Assembly: GCF_003339815.1 (NCBI RefSeq) | Contig: NZ_PPTT01000003.1 | Span: 1-64,000, forward strand | Length of the DNA stretch: 64,000 nt | From: Eggerthella sinensis | GTDB lineage: Bacteria > Actinomycetota > Coriobacteriia > Coriobacteriales > Eggerthellaceae | Direction of reading: 5' to 3' | Shown here: positions 18,671 through 27,463 of the stretch, one piece after another | How positions within the stretch are numbered: position 1 is the stretch's first letter | How the letters are laid out: every line of letters starts with the position of its first letter | The notes under the pieces: model-generated | What the model saw: only the letters and a program-made list of their open reading frames with translations | The model's database searches: none | What the model was told of the DNA's origin: nothing | Position numbers and translations under genes: made by a program

Positions 18671-20332
18671 TTACTTCCCTGCCACTATCGTCTCCACGGC
18701 CACGCGCGCGGTGATGATGGCGCGCGAACTGGGAACACCGGGGATGCACATGGGCTGCACGAGCCCGGCGAACCACGCGCCGCCCGAGTTGTTACCGCAC
18801 GCGAACAGCCCCGGGATGACCTCGCCCGCTTCATCGAGCACCTGAGCGTTGAGGTTGATGGCAAGGCCGCTCAGGCAGCTGAGCGAGAACGCGTGACGCG
18901 GAACCGCATAAAACGGCGCCTTCTCAATGGGGAACAGGTACTCCGCCGGCTTCCCGAAGTCCTCGTCCTTGCCCTGCTCAACCAGCGTGTTGTACCGGTC
19001 CACCGTCGCCTTGAGCGTCGCCGCGTCCACGCCCACCTTACCTGCCAGCTCTTCGATGGTGGCACCTTCGCACATCGTGCCCAATTCGAGGTGCGCTTTG
19101 ATGATGGCAGCGTAGTCGCTCAGGCCCGCATGATCGATGCCCTTCTCGTCGAGATACGCTCGATAGGTTGGCGCGAACGCCTCGACCGGCGGGTCCGATC
19201 GGTACAATCCGGTTCCCATGAGCGGCTTGTACTGCTCGTAGTTCGCATCGAACACGTCGATGTGCATGCAATCAGGCTGCGAGGCGTCCTGCAAAGGGAT
19301 CAGCCCATACACCACGTCTTCGTTGCTGAAGCGCTGTCCTTCCCGATTGACGCGCAGCCAGGGAATGCCGCTGCCGAACACCTGCGAGGTGTTGAAGTCG
19401 ATGAGATCGTAGTGGATGTTCGTGCAGTGCGGCTTCTTGTCCATCGCCGCGCCCACCCAGAGCGCCATAAGGTCGCCGTCGCCCGTGTTCACCGCCGGCG
19501 TGACCGCGCTTGAGAAGCCTTCCGCATGCGGCATGAACTCGGCGCGCATGGCGGGATTGTTGCCGTAGTCGCCGGCGCACAGGATGACCGCCTTCGACGC
19601 CTCGAACTTGAGATACGAGCCGTCGTCGCCCTGCGCGATCACCGCCGTCACACGGCCGGTGCCGTCGCCCTCGCGCTCAAGCTGCACGGCCGGCGTGCTG
19701 AACCGGAATTCGACGCCCTTCGCCTGGGCCTTTTCCGCTAAAAGCGGCATGGCCGCGATGCAATCGAACATGCCCATGATGGGCTCGGGTTCGTCCCAGC
19801 TCCACGAGGGCGCATCGAGATCGGTGTCGGCCATGAGATCGTACAGCCAATCGGCATCCTTGCCGCTGCGCTCCTTCCACAACTCGATGAAGCGGCGGTC
19901 GGGCAGGTTCGTCGCTTGGCTCATGTACAGGCTGAGCAGCTCGTCGACGTCGTACTTATCCGGCGCGCCCGCTTCGATCTGAGCGCGGCAATTGTACGAC
20001 GCGATGCCCGTGGCATAGTTGAACACGCGATCGAGCTTTTGGAGCACGATCGTCTTGAGCCCCGCCTCCGCCGCGCTCATCGCCGCACAGCAACCGGCCA
20101 AGCCCGCGCCCACGATCACCACGTCCGTCGACACCGTTTCCGCAATGTCGTCCGCGGCGATGGGCTCGGGCGCTTGCCTCCAGTCGGGCGCGGTCTCCGT
20201 CGTCGGCGCCTGCGCGGCCGTCGCCCCTGAAGAAGCGGGCGCGCACCCGAGCAAACCCGCCCCGGCCATTGCGACCGTCCCCATGCCGGCCCCCATCAAA
20301 AACGAGCGTCGCGACACCTTTTGATTACGCAT
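18671..20332 (-). CDS. Tat-exported FAD reductase, flavoprotein 4
   Basis: The 553-residue FAD_binding_2-type reductase has a Tat motif (SRRSFLMG, residues 7-14), a lipobox-like LLGC (Cys30) and the FAD site GAGLAG (75-80). NTGDGDLM, REGQRFSNE and FACGNNSGG match the family flavin fold. At the active-site position the HTMGG motif reads SCLSGLA, and the C-terminal region is rich in aromatic and Pro residues (WFAGLVQPM), unlike fumarate reductases. The substrate is unknown. ATG 20332 follows GGGAGAGGAC. It diverges from LuxR 4 across 200 bp carrying a clear inverted repeat. No cytochrome gene is adjacent. Confidence 0.89.
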   Translation of the reverse strand: MRNQKVSRRSFLMGAGMGTVAMAGAGLLGCAPASSGATAAQAPTTETAPDWRQAPEPIAADDIAETVSTDVVIVGAGLAGCCAAMSAAEAGLKTIVLQKLDRVFNYATGIASYNCRAQIEAGAPDKYDVDELLSLYMSQATNLPDRRFIELWKERSGKDADWLYDLMADTDLDAPSWSWDEPEPIMGMFDCIAAMPLLAEKAQAKGVEFRFSTPAVQLEREGDGTGRVTAVIAQGDDGSYLKFEASKAVILCAGDYGNNPAMRAEFMPHAEGFSSAVTPAVNTGDGDLMALWVGAAMDKKPHCTNIHYDLIDFNTSQVFGSGIPWLRVNREGQRFSNEDVVYGLIPLQDASQPDCMHIDVFDANYEQYKPLMGTGLYRSDPPVEAFAPTYRAYLDEKGIDHAGLSDYAAIIKAHLELGTMCEGATIEELAGKVGVDAATLKATVDRYNTLVEQGKDEDFGKPAEYLFPIEKAPFYAVPRHAFSLSCLSGLAINLNAQVLDEAGEVIPGLFACGNNSGGAWFAGLVQPMCIPGVPSSRAIITARVAVETIVAGK

Positions 20333-20437
20333 GTCCTCTCCCTTCAATCGAGCGCCGACCGACCCCCGGTCGAGCGCTGGCCCCATACAACCAGGAAACG
20401 CCGCGGACGTCTTCGCCCCTCACGAGGAACTTCCCCG

Positions 20438-20457
20438 ATTCACCCGCACGGGTGAAT
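20438..20457. promoter_or_regulatory. operator-like 8-4-8 inverted repeat
   Basis: ATTCACCC-GCAC-GGGTGAAT is a perfect 8-bp inverted repeat with a 4-nt spacer in the 200-bp region between flavoprotein 4 and LuxR 4. Spacing and centre resemble the repeat at 49294-49313, although the arm sequence differs. It is probably a binding site for the adjacent LuxR protein. A GGGGTATGCT segment at about 20500 could serve as the LuxR -10 region. Confidence 0.5.
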
Positions 20458-20532
20458 TCAGGCGAATCCCGAAAAGGCCCCCGAAGCGCCGCGCCGCATG
20501 GGGTATGCTGGCCCCGAGGGGAGGAGGTATGC

Positions 20533-22020
20533 ATGAACCATTCGCCGTTCAATCCCAAATCGGATCGGAAACGAGCGCTGACGGATTTCCGCCGAACGCT
20601 GAGCGCCCATCCGTACGCACTGCTCTGCTTCTGCGGCTATGCGACGTGGATGATCCTTGTGTTCCAAAGCTCGGCGCTGCTGCCGTCTGCACAGTTCTTC
20701 GGATGGAGCCTTCCCGGCTGGTTGCCCCCGATGGCGTGCATGGCGCTCACCTCGTTCCTCTTCGCCATCGCCTTCTGGGTGAAACGATTCGTCATCCCCC
20801 GTCGCGCGCTGCTGATTGCCATGGGCACGCTCATGACGGGCGGAGCGCTTTGCTTCGCGTTCTGGCTGGGCGCCGGAGACGTTCTTGCAGGGTCTACCGC
20901 GCTGCTCTTCGTCGGCTCGCTTTCCACCGGCATGGGCACGGCGCTTCTGTACATCGAGGTGAACCGGTTGCTCGGGCAGCTCGGCATGCGCAAAACCGGA
21001 TTCCTCGCAATCGCGGCCATGGCGGCCTCGTCGCTGCTGACGTCGGCGCTGTCGTTCGCACCCCTCAGCGTCAAGCTTCCCGTCATCGTCGCGCTGCCGC
21101 TGGCGGTTGTCGCGCTGTACCGTAAGGCCATCGCGCCGTTCCCTCCCGAAGAATACCTGCTGCACGGCATCGACGCACGCCTGTACTTTCCCTGGAAATA
21201 CCTTGTCACGTCGTTTTTACAGGGCGTGTCGCTGGGTATCGTAAGCGGCAGCGTCGTGTTCTTGCGCGCTCACGACCTGGGCGTCCTGCCCAACGCTCTC
21301 GGGTGCGTGCTGGCGTGCGCCTTGTTCCTGGTCACCATCACGTTTCTCAAGCTCGATTTCAATCGGCTCATCTACCAGATAGGCTTCCCTCTGATGGCTT
21401 GCGGCTTCTATCTGATCGGACTGCTTGCCCCCATCGAAGCCTTCGGCGGACTGCTGCAAATGCTGGGCTATTACTTCGTCGACCTGGCCATGTGGTGCTT
21501 GGGGTCGTACCTCATCAAGAACTGCGGGCTGCCTGCCACCTGGATTGCCATGGGACCCAGCTGCAGCCTGTTCATCGGCACCATGGCGGGAGGATTGCTC
21601 GGTTGGCTAGCCAGCGGAACCTTCCCCTACGAGGGCGTGAGCGCCATCATGAACGGAACGGCGCTGCTGCTGCTCGTGTCGGCGCTGCTGCTGGCAAACG
21701 AGGACAACTTCAAATTCGGCTGGGGCACGCTGCGCCCCATATCGGAGGAAGACGAGATCGACTGGATAGGGCACGTCTGCGCCTATCTGGAAAGCGAGTA
21801 CGCGCTGACGGCGCGGCAGGCGGACATGCTGCGGCTCCTGACCGCCGATTACTCTCGCAAGGAAATCGCCGACGAGCTGTTCGTCTCGGAGGACACGGTG
21901 AAAACGCACATCCGCAATCTTTACCAGAAGCTGTCGGTGCACTCCCAGAAAGAGCTGATGGAGCTTGCGAAAGCGACGTCGGTCATGCTGAAGATAGAGG
22001 CCCGCAGGCCCTCCGCATAG
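20533..22020 (+). CDS. membrane-spanning LuxR-type regulator 4
   Basis: The 495-residue protein has about twelve hydrophobic helices (~28-395) and a LuxR-type helix-turn-helix from residue 423 (LTARQADMLRLLTADYS, then EDTVKTHIRNLYQKLSVHS). ATG 20533 has GAGGAGG at 6-nt spacing. It diverges from flavoprotein 4 and converges with flavoprotein 5, so either could be its target. The inverted repeat at 20438 favours flavoprotein 4. Confidence 0.88.
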   Translation: MNHSPFNPKSDRKRALTDFRRTLSAHPYALLCFCGYATWMILVFQSSALLPSAQFFGWSLPGWLPPMACMALTSFLFAIAFWVKRFVIPRRALLIAMGTLMTGGALCFAFWLGAGDVLAGSTALLFVGSLSTGMGTALLYIEVNRLLGQLGMRKTGFLAIAAMAASSLLTSALSFAPLSVKLPVIVALPLAVVALYRKAIAPFPPEEYLLHGIDARLYFPWKYLVTSFLQGVSLGIVSGSVVFLRAHDLGVLPNALGCVLACALFLVTITFLKLDFNRLIYQIGFPLMACGFYLIGLLAPIEAFGGLLQMLGYYFVDLAMWCLGSYLIKNCGLPATWIAMGPSCSLFIGTMAGGLLGWLASGTFPYEGVSAIMNGTALLLLVSALLLANEDNFKFGWGTLRPISEEDEIDWIGHVCAYLESEYALTARQADMLRLLTADYSRKEIADELFVSEDTVKTHIRNLYQKLSVHSQKELMELAKATSVMLKIEARRPSA

Positions 22021-22053
22021 GCGACGCCCGAGGGAGGGTTCGGGCGTCGCAAG
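22021..22053. terminator. repeated hairpin terminator, copy 2
   Basis: This hairpin begins directly at the stop of LuxR 4 and matches the element at 18636-18668 at 32 of 33 positions. It separates LuxR 4 from the convergent flavoprotein 5 gene. It is a duplicated bidirectional terminator. Confidence 0.6.
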
Positions 22054-22100
22054 GGGGAGGGTATGCGGTTGGGCGCGGACGCGGGGTCTGCCTGCGCGGG

Positions 22101-23912
22101 TTACGCGTTCGCCAGCTTCTTGACCACGTGCAGGGCCTCGGTCATCGTGCGGCCGCAGGCAACGCCGTGCATCTGGTCGGGGTAGTTGCCGCTGAACAGC
22201 GAGCCGGAGCAGTCGCCGGCGCAGTACAGGCCCTCGATGGGTTCGAAGTCGGTGTTGAGCGCCTGGCAGTCGGCGTTGATGCGCACGCCGTCGATGGTGG
22301 TGAGCAGCGTGCCGCCCAGCGTGGCGCCGAAGAACGGCGGGGTGCGCAGCTCGGACAGGCGGTAGGCCTCCTTGCCGAAGTCGACGTCCTCCTGGTTGTC
22401 GAACAGCTCGTTGTAGCGCTCGCACGTGGCGAGGAACGTCTTTTTCGCATCGGCGTCGAAGCCCAACTTGTCAGCCAGCTCGTCGAGCGTGTCGGCCTTC
22501 TGCAACCGACCGTCGGCGAGCTCCTTCTCGAAGTAGGCATCCAGATCGTAGGTGCCGTCTTCCTTCTTCATACCGGCGGCCATCTGGCGCGTCATGGCCG
22601 AGCAGCCCAGGGTGTGGAAGCGCTGCACGTCGTCGCCGAAGTTGCCGTCCCACACGCTGACGTACACGCCGCCCGGCTGCTGCGCGGCCGCGTGCGGCAG
22701 GTAGTCGTAGTCGGCCGACTCGAGGGCGAAGCGCTCGCCGCGCAGGTTCACTTTGAGGAAGGGCTGCGTACCGGGGTTGAACTGGCCGTTTCCGGGGAAT
22801 TGCGGCTTGCCGGCCTTGATGGATTCCTCGGTGTAGCCCGCCGTGGTGCCGGGGGCCACCAGGCCGCGGTCGAAGATCATCGTGGCGCTGGTGATGTCCT
22901 TCACCGCACCGGCCCACAGCGCCGCCTTGATGCCCATGCCCTCGTTGTTCTGGTTGTAGCCGAGCGCCGTGACCGACGCGGTGGTGATGGGCGACAGCGC
23001 CGACAGCATGGCCGGGTTCGCGGAATAGCCGCCCGTGGTGAGCAGGACGCCCTTCTTCGCGTTGATCTGGGTGTAGCCGTCGCTCGTCTTGAAGATGGCG
23101 CCCGTCACCTTGCCGGAATCGTCGGTGACCAGCTTCACCAGCTCGTGGCTGTAGGAAATCTCGTAGCCGTTGTCGTTCATCACCTTCTCGAACAGCTCGT
23201 TGCGCACGGGCACGCCGTCGCGGCCGCCCTCGGCGTTGCCGTAGTGGTGCTCGCCGGAGGGGGTGTAGAAGGGGGTGGCGCCCATGCCGCCGGGCATCTC
23301 GAACTCGTCGGCGATGACCACGGCGCCCGCGGCGCTCATGTACTGGTCGACGTACTCGAACATGTCGTTGCTCTCGTTCATCCACATGTTGATGAGGTTG
23401 TGGTCGCACGTGCCGCTGGAATAGCGGGCGAACTCGCCGTGGATGCGGGCGCGATCGGTGTGATAGCCCTGGTCGGTGAAGGGCTTCGTGTCGACGGCGT
23501 TGAACCAATGGCGCGTGGCGCCCACCTCGGTGCCCTTCTCGCACAGGATGAAGTCCATCTTCTGGTCGGACGCGTACGCGCCGGCGATCATGCCGCCGTT
23601 GCCCGCGCCCACGATGAGCAGGTCGGTGTCCTTCGTCTCGGTGATGTCGCCGTCGGCAACCTCGGGCGGCGCGCCCAGCCAATCGACGGTGATGGCGGCG
23701 CTGCCATCGTCCACGGCCACGGCGTTGTTGTCGGCGACGGCGGTTGCGCCCGTCGTGCTCGTGGCGGCCTCGGCCTCCGCAGAACCGGCGGCCTTCGGCG
23801 CGCAGCCGGCCAGGCCGAGCGCAGCGAGAGCGCCGACGCCCGTCATGCCGCCGATGAAGCTACGACGCGAGATGCCGTTGCCGTGCCCCTGCGTGGTTTC
23901 GTTCGTTCCCAT
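22101..23912 (-). CDS. Tat-exported FAD reductase, flavoprotein 5
   Basis: At 603 residues it is longer than its FMN-free relatives. It has a Tat motif (SRRSFIGG, residues 15-22), a lipobox-like LAGC (Cys37), a low-complexity linker (40-75) and the FAD site GAGNGG (102-107). Conserved LTTGGYSAN, LRGERFALE and YCAGDCSGS segments follow. The fumarate-type His is replaced (LGGTLLTTIDGV). No FMN_bind domain is recognised despite the extra length. ATG 23912 follows GAGGAGGACC; the open frame continuing to 24326 lacks a signal and overlaps the regulatory region. It diverges from LuxR 5. The substrate is unknown. Confidence 0.89.
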   Translation of the reverse strand: MGTNETTQGHGNGISRRSFIGGMTGVGALAALGLAGCAPKAAGSAEAEAATSTTGATAVADNNAVAVDDGSAAITVDWLGAPPEVADGDITETKDTDLLIVGAGNGGMIAGAYASDQKMDFILCEKGTEVGATRHWFNAVDTKPFTDQGYHTDRARIHGEFARYSSGTCDHNLINMWMNESNDMFEYVDQYMSAAGAVVIADEFEMPGGMGATPFYTPSGEHHYGNAEGGRDGVPVRNELFEKVMNDNGYEISYSHELVKLVTDDSGKVTGAIFKTSDGYTQINAKKGVLLTTGGYSANPAMLSALSPITTASVTALGYNQNNEGMGIKAALWAGAVKDITSATMIFDRGLVAPGTTAGYTEESIKAGKPQFPGNGQFNPGTQPFLKVNLRGERFALESADYDYLPHAAAQQPGGVYVSVWDGNFGDDVQRFHTLGCSAMTRQMAAGMKKEDGTYDLDAYFEKELADGRLQKADTLDELADKLGFDADAKKTFLATCERYNELFDNQEDVDFGKEAYRLSELRTPPFFGATLGGTLLTTIDGVRINADCQALNTDFEPIEGLYCAGDCSGSLFSGNYPDQMHGVACGRTMTEALHVVKKLANA

Positions 23913-24098
23913 GATGGTCCTCCTCGTGTGATGCTGGTACGTGTCGTGCGGCTGCCAGGCGAAACCCGCTTGTGAGAACCCGCCGGGACGAACCGCTTCC
24001 CTCGCCCTGCATCCTAGGCCCCAGCCGGCGGGATGGAACCACCCCACCCGGGGCGTTTTGCGCGATTGGCCGCAGGGCGGCCCGCTCCCCCCGCGGGG

Positions 24099-24123
24099 GT
24101 GATTTCCCCACGTTTTCCCAGTT
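24099..24123. promoter_or_regulatory. shared motif in the flavoprotein 5/LuxR 5 region
   Basis: GTGATTT at 24099-24105 is followed by ACGTTTTCCCAGTT (24110-24123). The 14-mer recurs exactly, inverted, at 7433-7446. A looser copy (GTGATTT then CGTTTCTCCAG) occurs near 55572-55592. All three are in reductase/LuxR divergent regions. The rest of 23913-24207 (295 bp) is GC-rich. It contains a plausible TACAAT -10 box (about 24173) for LuxR 5 and no gene. Confidence 0.42.
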
Positions 24124-24207
24124 GAGTGAACGAAAGCGGCGCGAAGCGCTCGCTTCGGCGCGGTCGATACCGTACAATGACAAGCAGTACCGGGGAGATG
24201 AGGGGTC

Positions 24208-25686
24208 GTGGAGGGAATCGCGCAACGCTTGAGAGCATTGAAGGAGGCCGCGTCGTCGGATGCGGTGCTCTGCATTGTTGCGTTCGTGCTCACTTCGTGC
24301 ACAGGTTGGATACTCAACAGCAGCATCTATGCACACGTGGCCACGTATTACGGCATCGCGCGCGAGTTCTCCACCCTGGGAACCGCGGTGTTCTTCCTCG
24401 TGTTGTTCGTGGTGGCCACGCGCAAACCGTCGCTGCTCGACCGACGCACCGTCACCATCATCGCGCTGGGATGCCTGATCACCGGTTTGCTCGTGCTGCA
24501 ATTCGCCCTCAAACTGCACGACGGCCTCGCCACGGTGGCGGGTTTTCTGTTACTGCACTTCGGCTCGGCGTGGGCGGCAACGATGCTGGCGCTCTCGCTG
24601 TGCTCGCTGCGCAGCTCCACCTCGGTGCTGCTTGCCGTGGTGGTGGGCTCCGTTGCGGGCGAGGTGCTGCGCGTGTTCCTGCCGCTGCCCTCGTTCGAAT
24701 GGGGTCTGAGCATCGTCATGGCCTGCCATGTTGTCTCTATTGCGGTACTGTACCGCCCGGCCGGGACAAACCTCGCCTCCATCGCGCAGGGAGCATCGCC
24801 GATGAATCTCGAGTTGGCGAACCCCGAGTCGTTCTTGCAGCCTGCTCATGCGCTGTTCCTGTGCGTGTTCCTGTTCAACGTGGCAACGGGATACGGCCTC
24901 ACGCTCAACGAGGTTGAGCATGCGCCGGTCAGCGTCGATGCGAGCGCGCTCGTGCTGGTGGGCGTGGCGCTGTGGATGCTGCTTTCGCGCAGCCGCGATA
25001 AGGAGGATCAGCTGTTCTCGTTCTCCGTCTTGCTCGTGGTGGCCGGATTCATCATCGCGCCTTTCACCTTCGTTTCCGGCATGCCCTCAACCAACGCGCT
25101 CCTGCGCATCGGGGTGAGATGCTTCGACATTCTCATCTGGCTTGTGGTGGTTGCCGTGGGGCGGCGAAACATACTGGCCCTGTTGCCGACGTTCGCACTC
25201 GTGCGCAGCATGGGCGCGCTCGGCACCGACGCGGGCGCCATCGCGGGCCACACGTCCAACGACCTGGTGGGTTCGAACGGCGATATGGCTATGCTCATTG
25301 CCGAAGTGGCGCTGTTCGCATTCGTCGCGTTTCTGTGGGTTGGATTCCGCAAGTTCAGCTTCGCGGACACCATCCGCGGCGTAGCGGGCATGGAGCCGCC
25401 GCGCGCCGTCGAGGCGACAGCGGATGCGCCCGAGGAAGCGCCCGCGAGCGTGCAGGCCGAGGCGAGCATCGAGGACCGCTGCTCCGAGCTGGGTCCATCG
25501 TTCGGGTTGACCGACCGCGAGACGGAAATTTTCGCCATGCTGGCGCGCGGGCGCAACGGGCAGTACGTGATGGACCACTACGTCATCTCGCGCAACACCG
25601 TGAAAAGCCACGTCAAACACATCTACGCCAAGCTCGACGTCCATTCCCAACAAGAGCTAATCGACCTGGTAGAGTGCCGAGGATAG
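24208..25686 (+). CDS. membrane-spanning LuxR-type regulator 5
   Basis: The 492-residue protein has about twelve hydrophobic segments (~18-390), an Ala/Glu-rich linker, and a LuxR-type helix-turn-helix from residue 432 (LTDRETEIFAMLARGRN, then RNTVKSHVKHIYAKLDVHS). The start is a GTG at 24208 with AGGGG just upstream. No in-frame ATG offers a better site. It diverges from flavoprotein 5, its presumed target. The C-terminal domain resembles that of LuxR 7 (HIY[AQ]KLDVHSQQEL), which suggests a shared ancestor. Confidence 0.87.
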   Translation: MEGIAQRLRALKEAASSDAVLCIVAFVLTSCTGWILNSSIYAHVATYYGIAREFSTLGTAVFFLVLFVVATRKPSLLDRRTVTIIALGCLITGLLVLQFALKLHDGLATVAGFLLLHFGSAWAATMLALSLCSLRSSTSVLLAVVVGSVAGEVLRVFLPLPSFEWGLSIVMACHVVSIAVLYRPAGTNLASIAQGASPMNLELANPESFLQPAHALFLCVFLFNVATGYGLTLNEVEHAPVSVDASALVLVGVALWMLLSRSRDKEDQLFSFSVLLVVAGFIIAPFTFVSGMPSTNALLRIGVRCFDILIWLVVVAVGRRNILALLPTFALVRSMGALGTDAGAIAGHTSNDLVGSNGDMAMLIAEVALFAFVAFLWVGFRKFSFADTIRGVAGMEPPRAVEATADAPEEAPASVQAEASIEDRCSELGPSFGLTDRETEIFAMLARGRNGQYVMDHYVISRNTVKSHVKHIYAKLDVHSQQELIDLVECRG

Positions 25687-25706
25687 GACGCGCGCAGCAT
25701 ACCTGA

Positions 25707-25723
25707 TGTCATCCTGAGCGGAG
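25707..25723. repeat. dispersed 17-bp repeat, copy 1
   Basis: TGTCATCCTGAGCGGAG occurs here and again exactly at 32994-33010, both in intergenic DNA. It resembles short dispersed repeats with a CATCCTGAGC core that are seen in many genomes. Function is unknown. Confidence 0.5.
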
Positions 25724-25763
25724 CGCCGAAACAGACGGGGTACGGCGGAAACACCCCTCGGCG
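25724..25763. terminator. hairpin between convergent LuxR 5 and NapH-like genes
   Basis: CGCCGA (25724-25729) pairs with TCGGCG (25758-25763). An inner GGGG/CCCC pairing lies within the loop. It lies directly before the stop of the minus-strand gene and probably terminates both convergent transcripts. Confidence 0.4.
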
Positions 25764-26657
25764 TTACTCTCCTTTTGCGATGGGGTCGTCATCGGAGATC
25801 ACGACAGGGACCTGGTTCTCCTGAACATCAGAGGGGGTGCCGAAGCCGAGCTTGATGGACTTCGTGGGGCAGTTCTCCACGCAGTCGAGGCAGAAGGTGC
25901 AGGAGTCCAGCGTCGCTGTGCCGGGGCTCGCCACGTCGATGCCCTCGGGGCACGCGGTGGAGCAGGCGCGGCAGCCGTCCTTCGAGATGCAGGTGGCGCA
26001 GTCCGCCTGCGGGCGGGCGCCGAGGCCCAGCCTCGCGCGCGCCTTCGCGGCGAGCCCGAAGAAGAACCCGAGCGGACAGATGGACGAGCACCAGCGCTTG
26101 AACAGGAAGAGCTCGGCGAGGAGCATGAGCGGGAACACGATCAGCTCCCAGCCCGGCTGCAGCAGCACGAACACGCGGTTGAGGGCCCAGAGCGTGCCGA
26201 AGACGAGCCCGATCGGGCACAGCAGGCAGAACACGGGGAACCCGACCGCGAAGGACACGGCGAGCAGCACGGCGAGGACGAGGCCCTGGGTCTTGAGGCC
26301 GGCGCTGCTCGCGCAGGACGCGCAGGACGACGGCTTTTCGGGAGCCGCCTCGCCGCCGCGGCCGAGGATGCCGCGGGGCGCGCGCCCGCCGAAGACGTTG
26401 CGCAGCAGCTGCGAGGGGCACAGCCACGAGCAGAACGCCCGTCCCAGCAGGAACACGACGGCGAGCACGGCCAGCACGCCGGGCAGCAGCGCCCACGGGA
26501 CGGAACCCGACGCCGCCGCGATCTGGGCGAACCCGGCCGGGCAGAGGGCGCACAGCGTGCCCAGGGGGGCGCCGCCGCCGAGGTGGGCGGAGGCGGCGGC
26601 GAGCGCGAGCACGCCCGCCGCCACGGCGATGCGGGCCATCTTCACCTTGGTCTTCAT
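25764..26657 (-). CDS. NapH-like polytopic 4Fe-4S quinol dehydrogenase
   Basis: The 297-residue membrane protein has several hydrophobic helices carrying cysteine motifs typical of NapH/MauN proteins (CSWLCPSQ, CLLCPIG, CSSICPLG). A C-terminal cytoplasmic two-cluster ferredoxin region follows (CISKDGCRACSTACP and CTFCLDCVENCP). NapH proteins take electrons from quinol and pass them to a periplasmic ferredoxin, NapG. Its ATG (26657) overlaps the stop of the NapG-like gene by 4 bp, indicating translational coupling. As the last gene of the molybdoenzyme region, it probably supplies electrons to the exported reductase encoded at 29837. Confidence 0.85.
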   Translation of the reverse strand: MKTKVKMARIAVAAGVLALAAASAHLGGGAPLGTLCALCPAGFAQIAAASGSVPWALLPGVLAVLAVVFLLGRAFCSWLCPSQLLRNVFGGRAPRGILGRGGEAAPEKPSSCASCASSAGLKTQGLVLAVLLAVSFAVGFPVFCLLCPIGLVFGTLWALNRVFVLLQPGWELIVFPLMLLAELFLFKRWCSSICPLGFFFGLAAKARARLGLGARPQADCATCISKDGCRACSTACPEGIDVASPGTATLDSCTFCLDCVENCPTKSIKLGFGTPSDVQENQVPVVISDDDPIAKGE

Positions 26658-27397
26658 GAAGCGCCTCCCGCCTCCCTCGTCGCGTCCGGCCCGTCGGGGT
26701 GCACGCCCTTCGAGTGGGGCGCGGCCGCCTCGCCGGAAGCCGCGGTGCGGCCCGCGGCCAGCTCCGCGCTCGAGATCGCGCCCTCGGCGAGCGCCGCCCG
26801 CGCCGCGGCGCTCTCGCGCGACGCCACCACGATGCCCTTCGCCGAGGCCGACGCGTCGTAGGCGCGCAGCGACGCCGAGGGGCACACCTGCTCGCAGCGC
26901 CCGCAGCCGTCGCAGAAGTCCGCGTGCACGACCGGGCGGTCGCGGTCGTCGAGGGTTATCGCGCCCTCCACGGGGCACTCGTCCCCGCACACCGTGCAGC
27001 CGGCCCAGTCCCAGGCCACGCACGCGTCCTTCACGACCACCGCCACGCCCAGGTCGCGCTCGCGCTCCCCGCCGGGCGACAGCGCGCCGGTCGGGCACGC
27101 CTCGACGCACCTCATGCAGAAGTCGCAGCACCCGTCGGCGAACGACAGCATGGGCGTGCCGTACGCCACGAGGCTCTCGGCCAGCGGCACCGGCGTGACG
27201 ATGCCGTAGGGGCACGCCTGCAAACAGCGCATGCAGCGGTCGCACGCCGCCGCGAGCGCGCGGTTCGACGCCGCGCCGGGCGGGCGCACGAACGCCGCGT
27301 CGGCCTGGCGCGACACCGCGCCGAACCCGCCCGCGCCCACCATCGCCGCGCCCACCGCGCCGGCCGCGAGGAACCCGCGCCGGGTGATTTGCTCCAC
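26654..27397 (-). CDS. NapG-like exported ferredoxin, four 4Fe-4S clusters
   Basis: This protein of about 247 residues has a Tat signal (ITRRGFLAAG) and four cysteine clusters: CDRCMRCLQACP, CDFCMRCVEACP, a variant CTVCGDECP, and CDGCGRCEQVCP. It should carry four 4Fe-4S clusters outside the membrane and relay electrons from the NapH-like partner. The start is uncertain. The GTG at 27397 has GAGGGG at 9-nt spacing, whereas the ATG at 27406 and GTG at 27418 have poor spacing. A parS site lies just upstream. It overlaps the next gene by 4 bp. Confidence 0.82.
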   Translation of the reverse strand: MEQITRRGFLAAGAVGAAMVGAGGFGAVSRQADAAFVRPPGAASNRALAAACDRCMRCLQACPYGIVTPVPLAESLVAYGTPMLSFADGCCDFCMRCVEACPTGALSPGGERERDLGVAVVVKDACVAWDWAGCTVCGDECPVEGAITLDDRDRPVVHADFCDGCGRCEQVCPSASLRAYDASASAKGIVVASRESAAARAALAEGAISSAELAAGRTAASGEAAAPHSKGVHPDGPDATREAGGAS

Positions 27398-27426
27398 TCT
27401 GATCATCCCCTCAATCACAACCTTGG

Positions 27427-27442
27427 TGTTTCACGTGAAACA
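27427..27442. other. parS-like ParB-binding site 2
   Basis: An exact TGTTTCACGTGAAACA lies between the TorD-like gene stop and the NapG-like start. It is identical to the cores at 615 and 33070. The regular occurrence of this 16-mer makes ParB binding likely. Confidence 0.85.
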
Positions 27443-27463
27443 TGCGCCTCTCGGGCGAACGGA

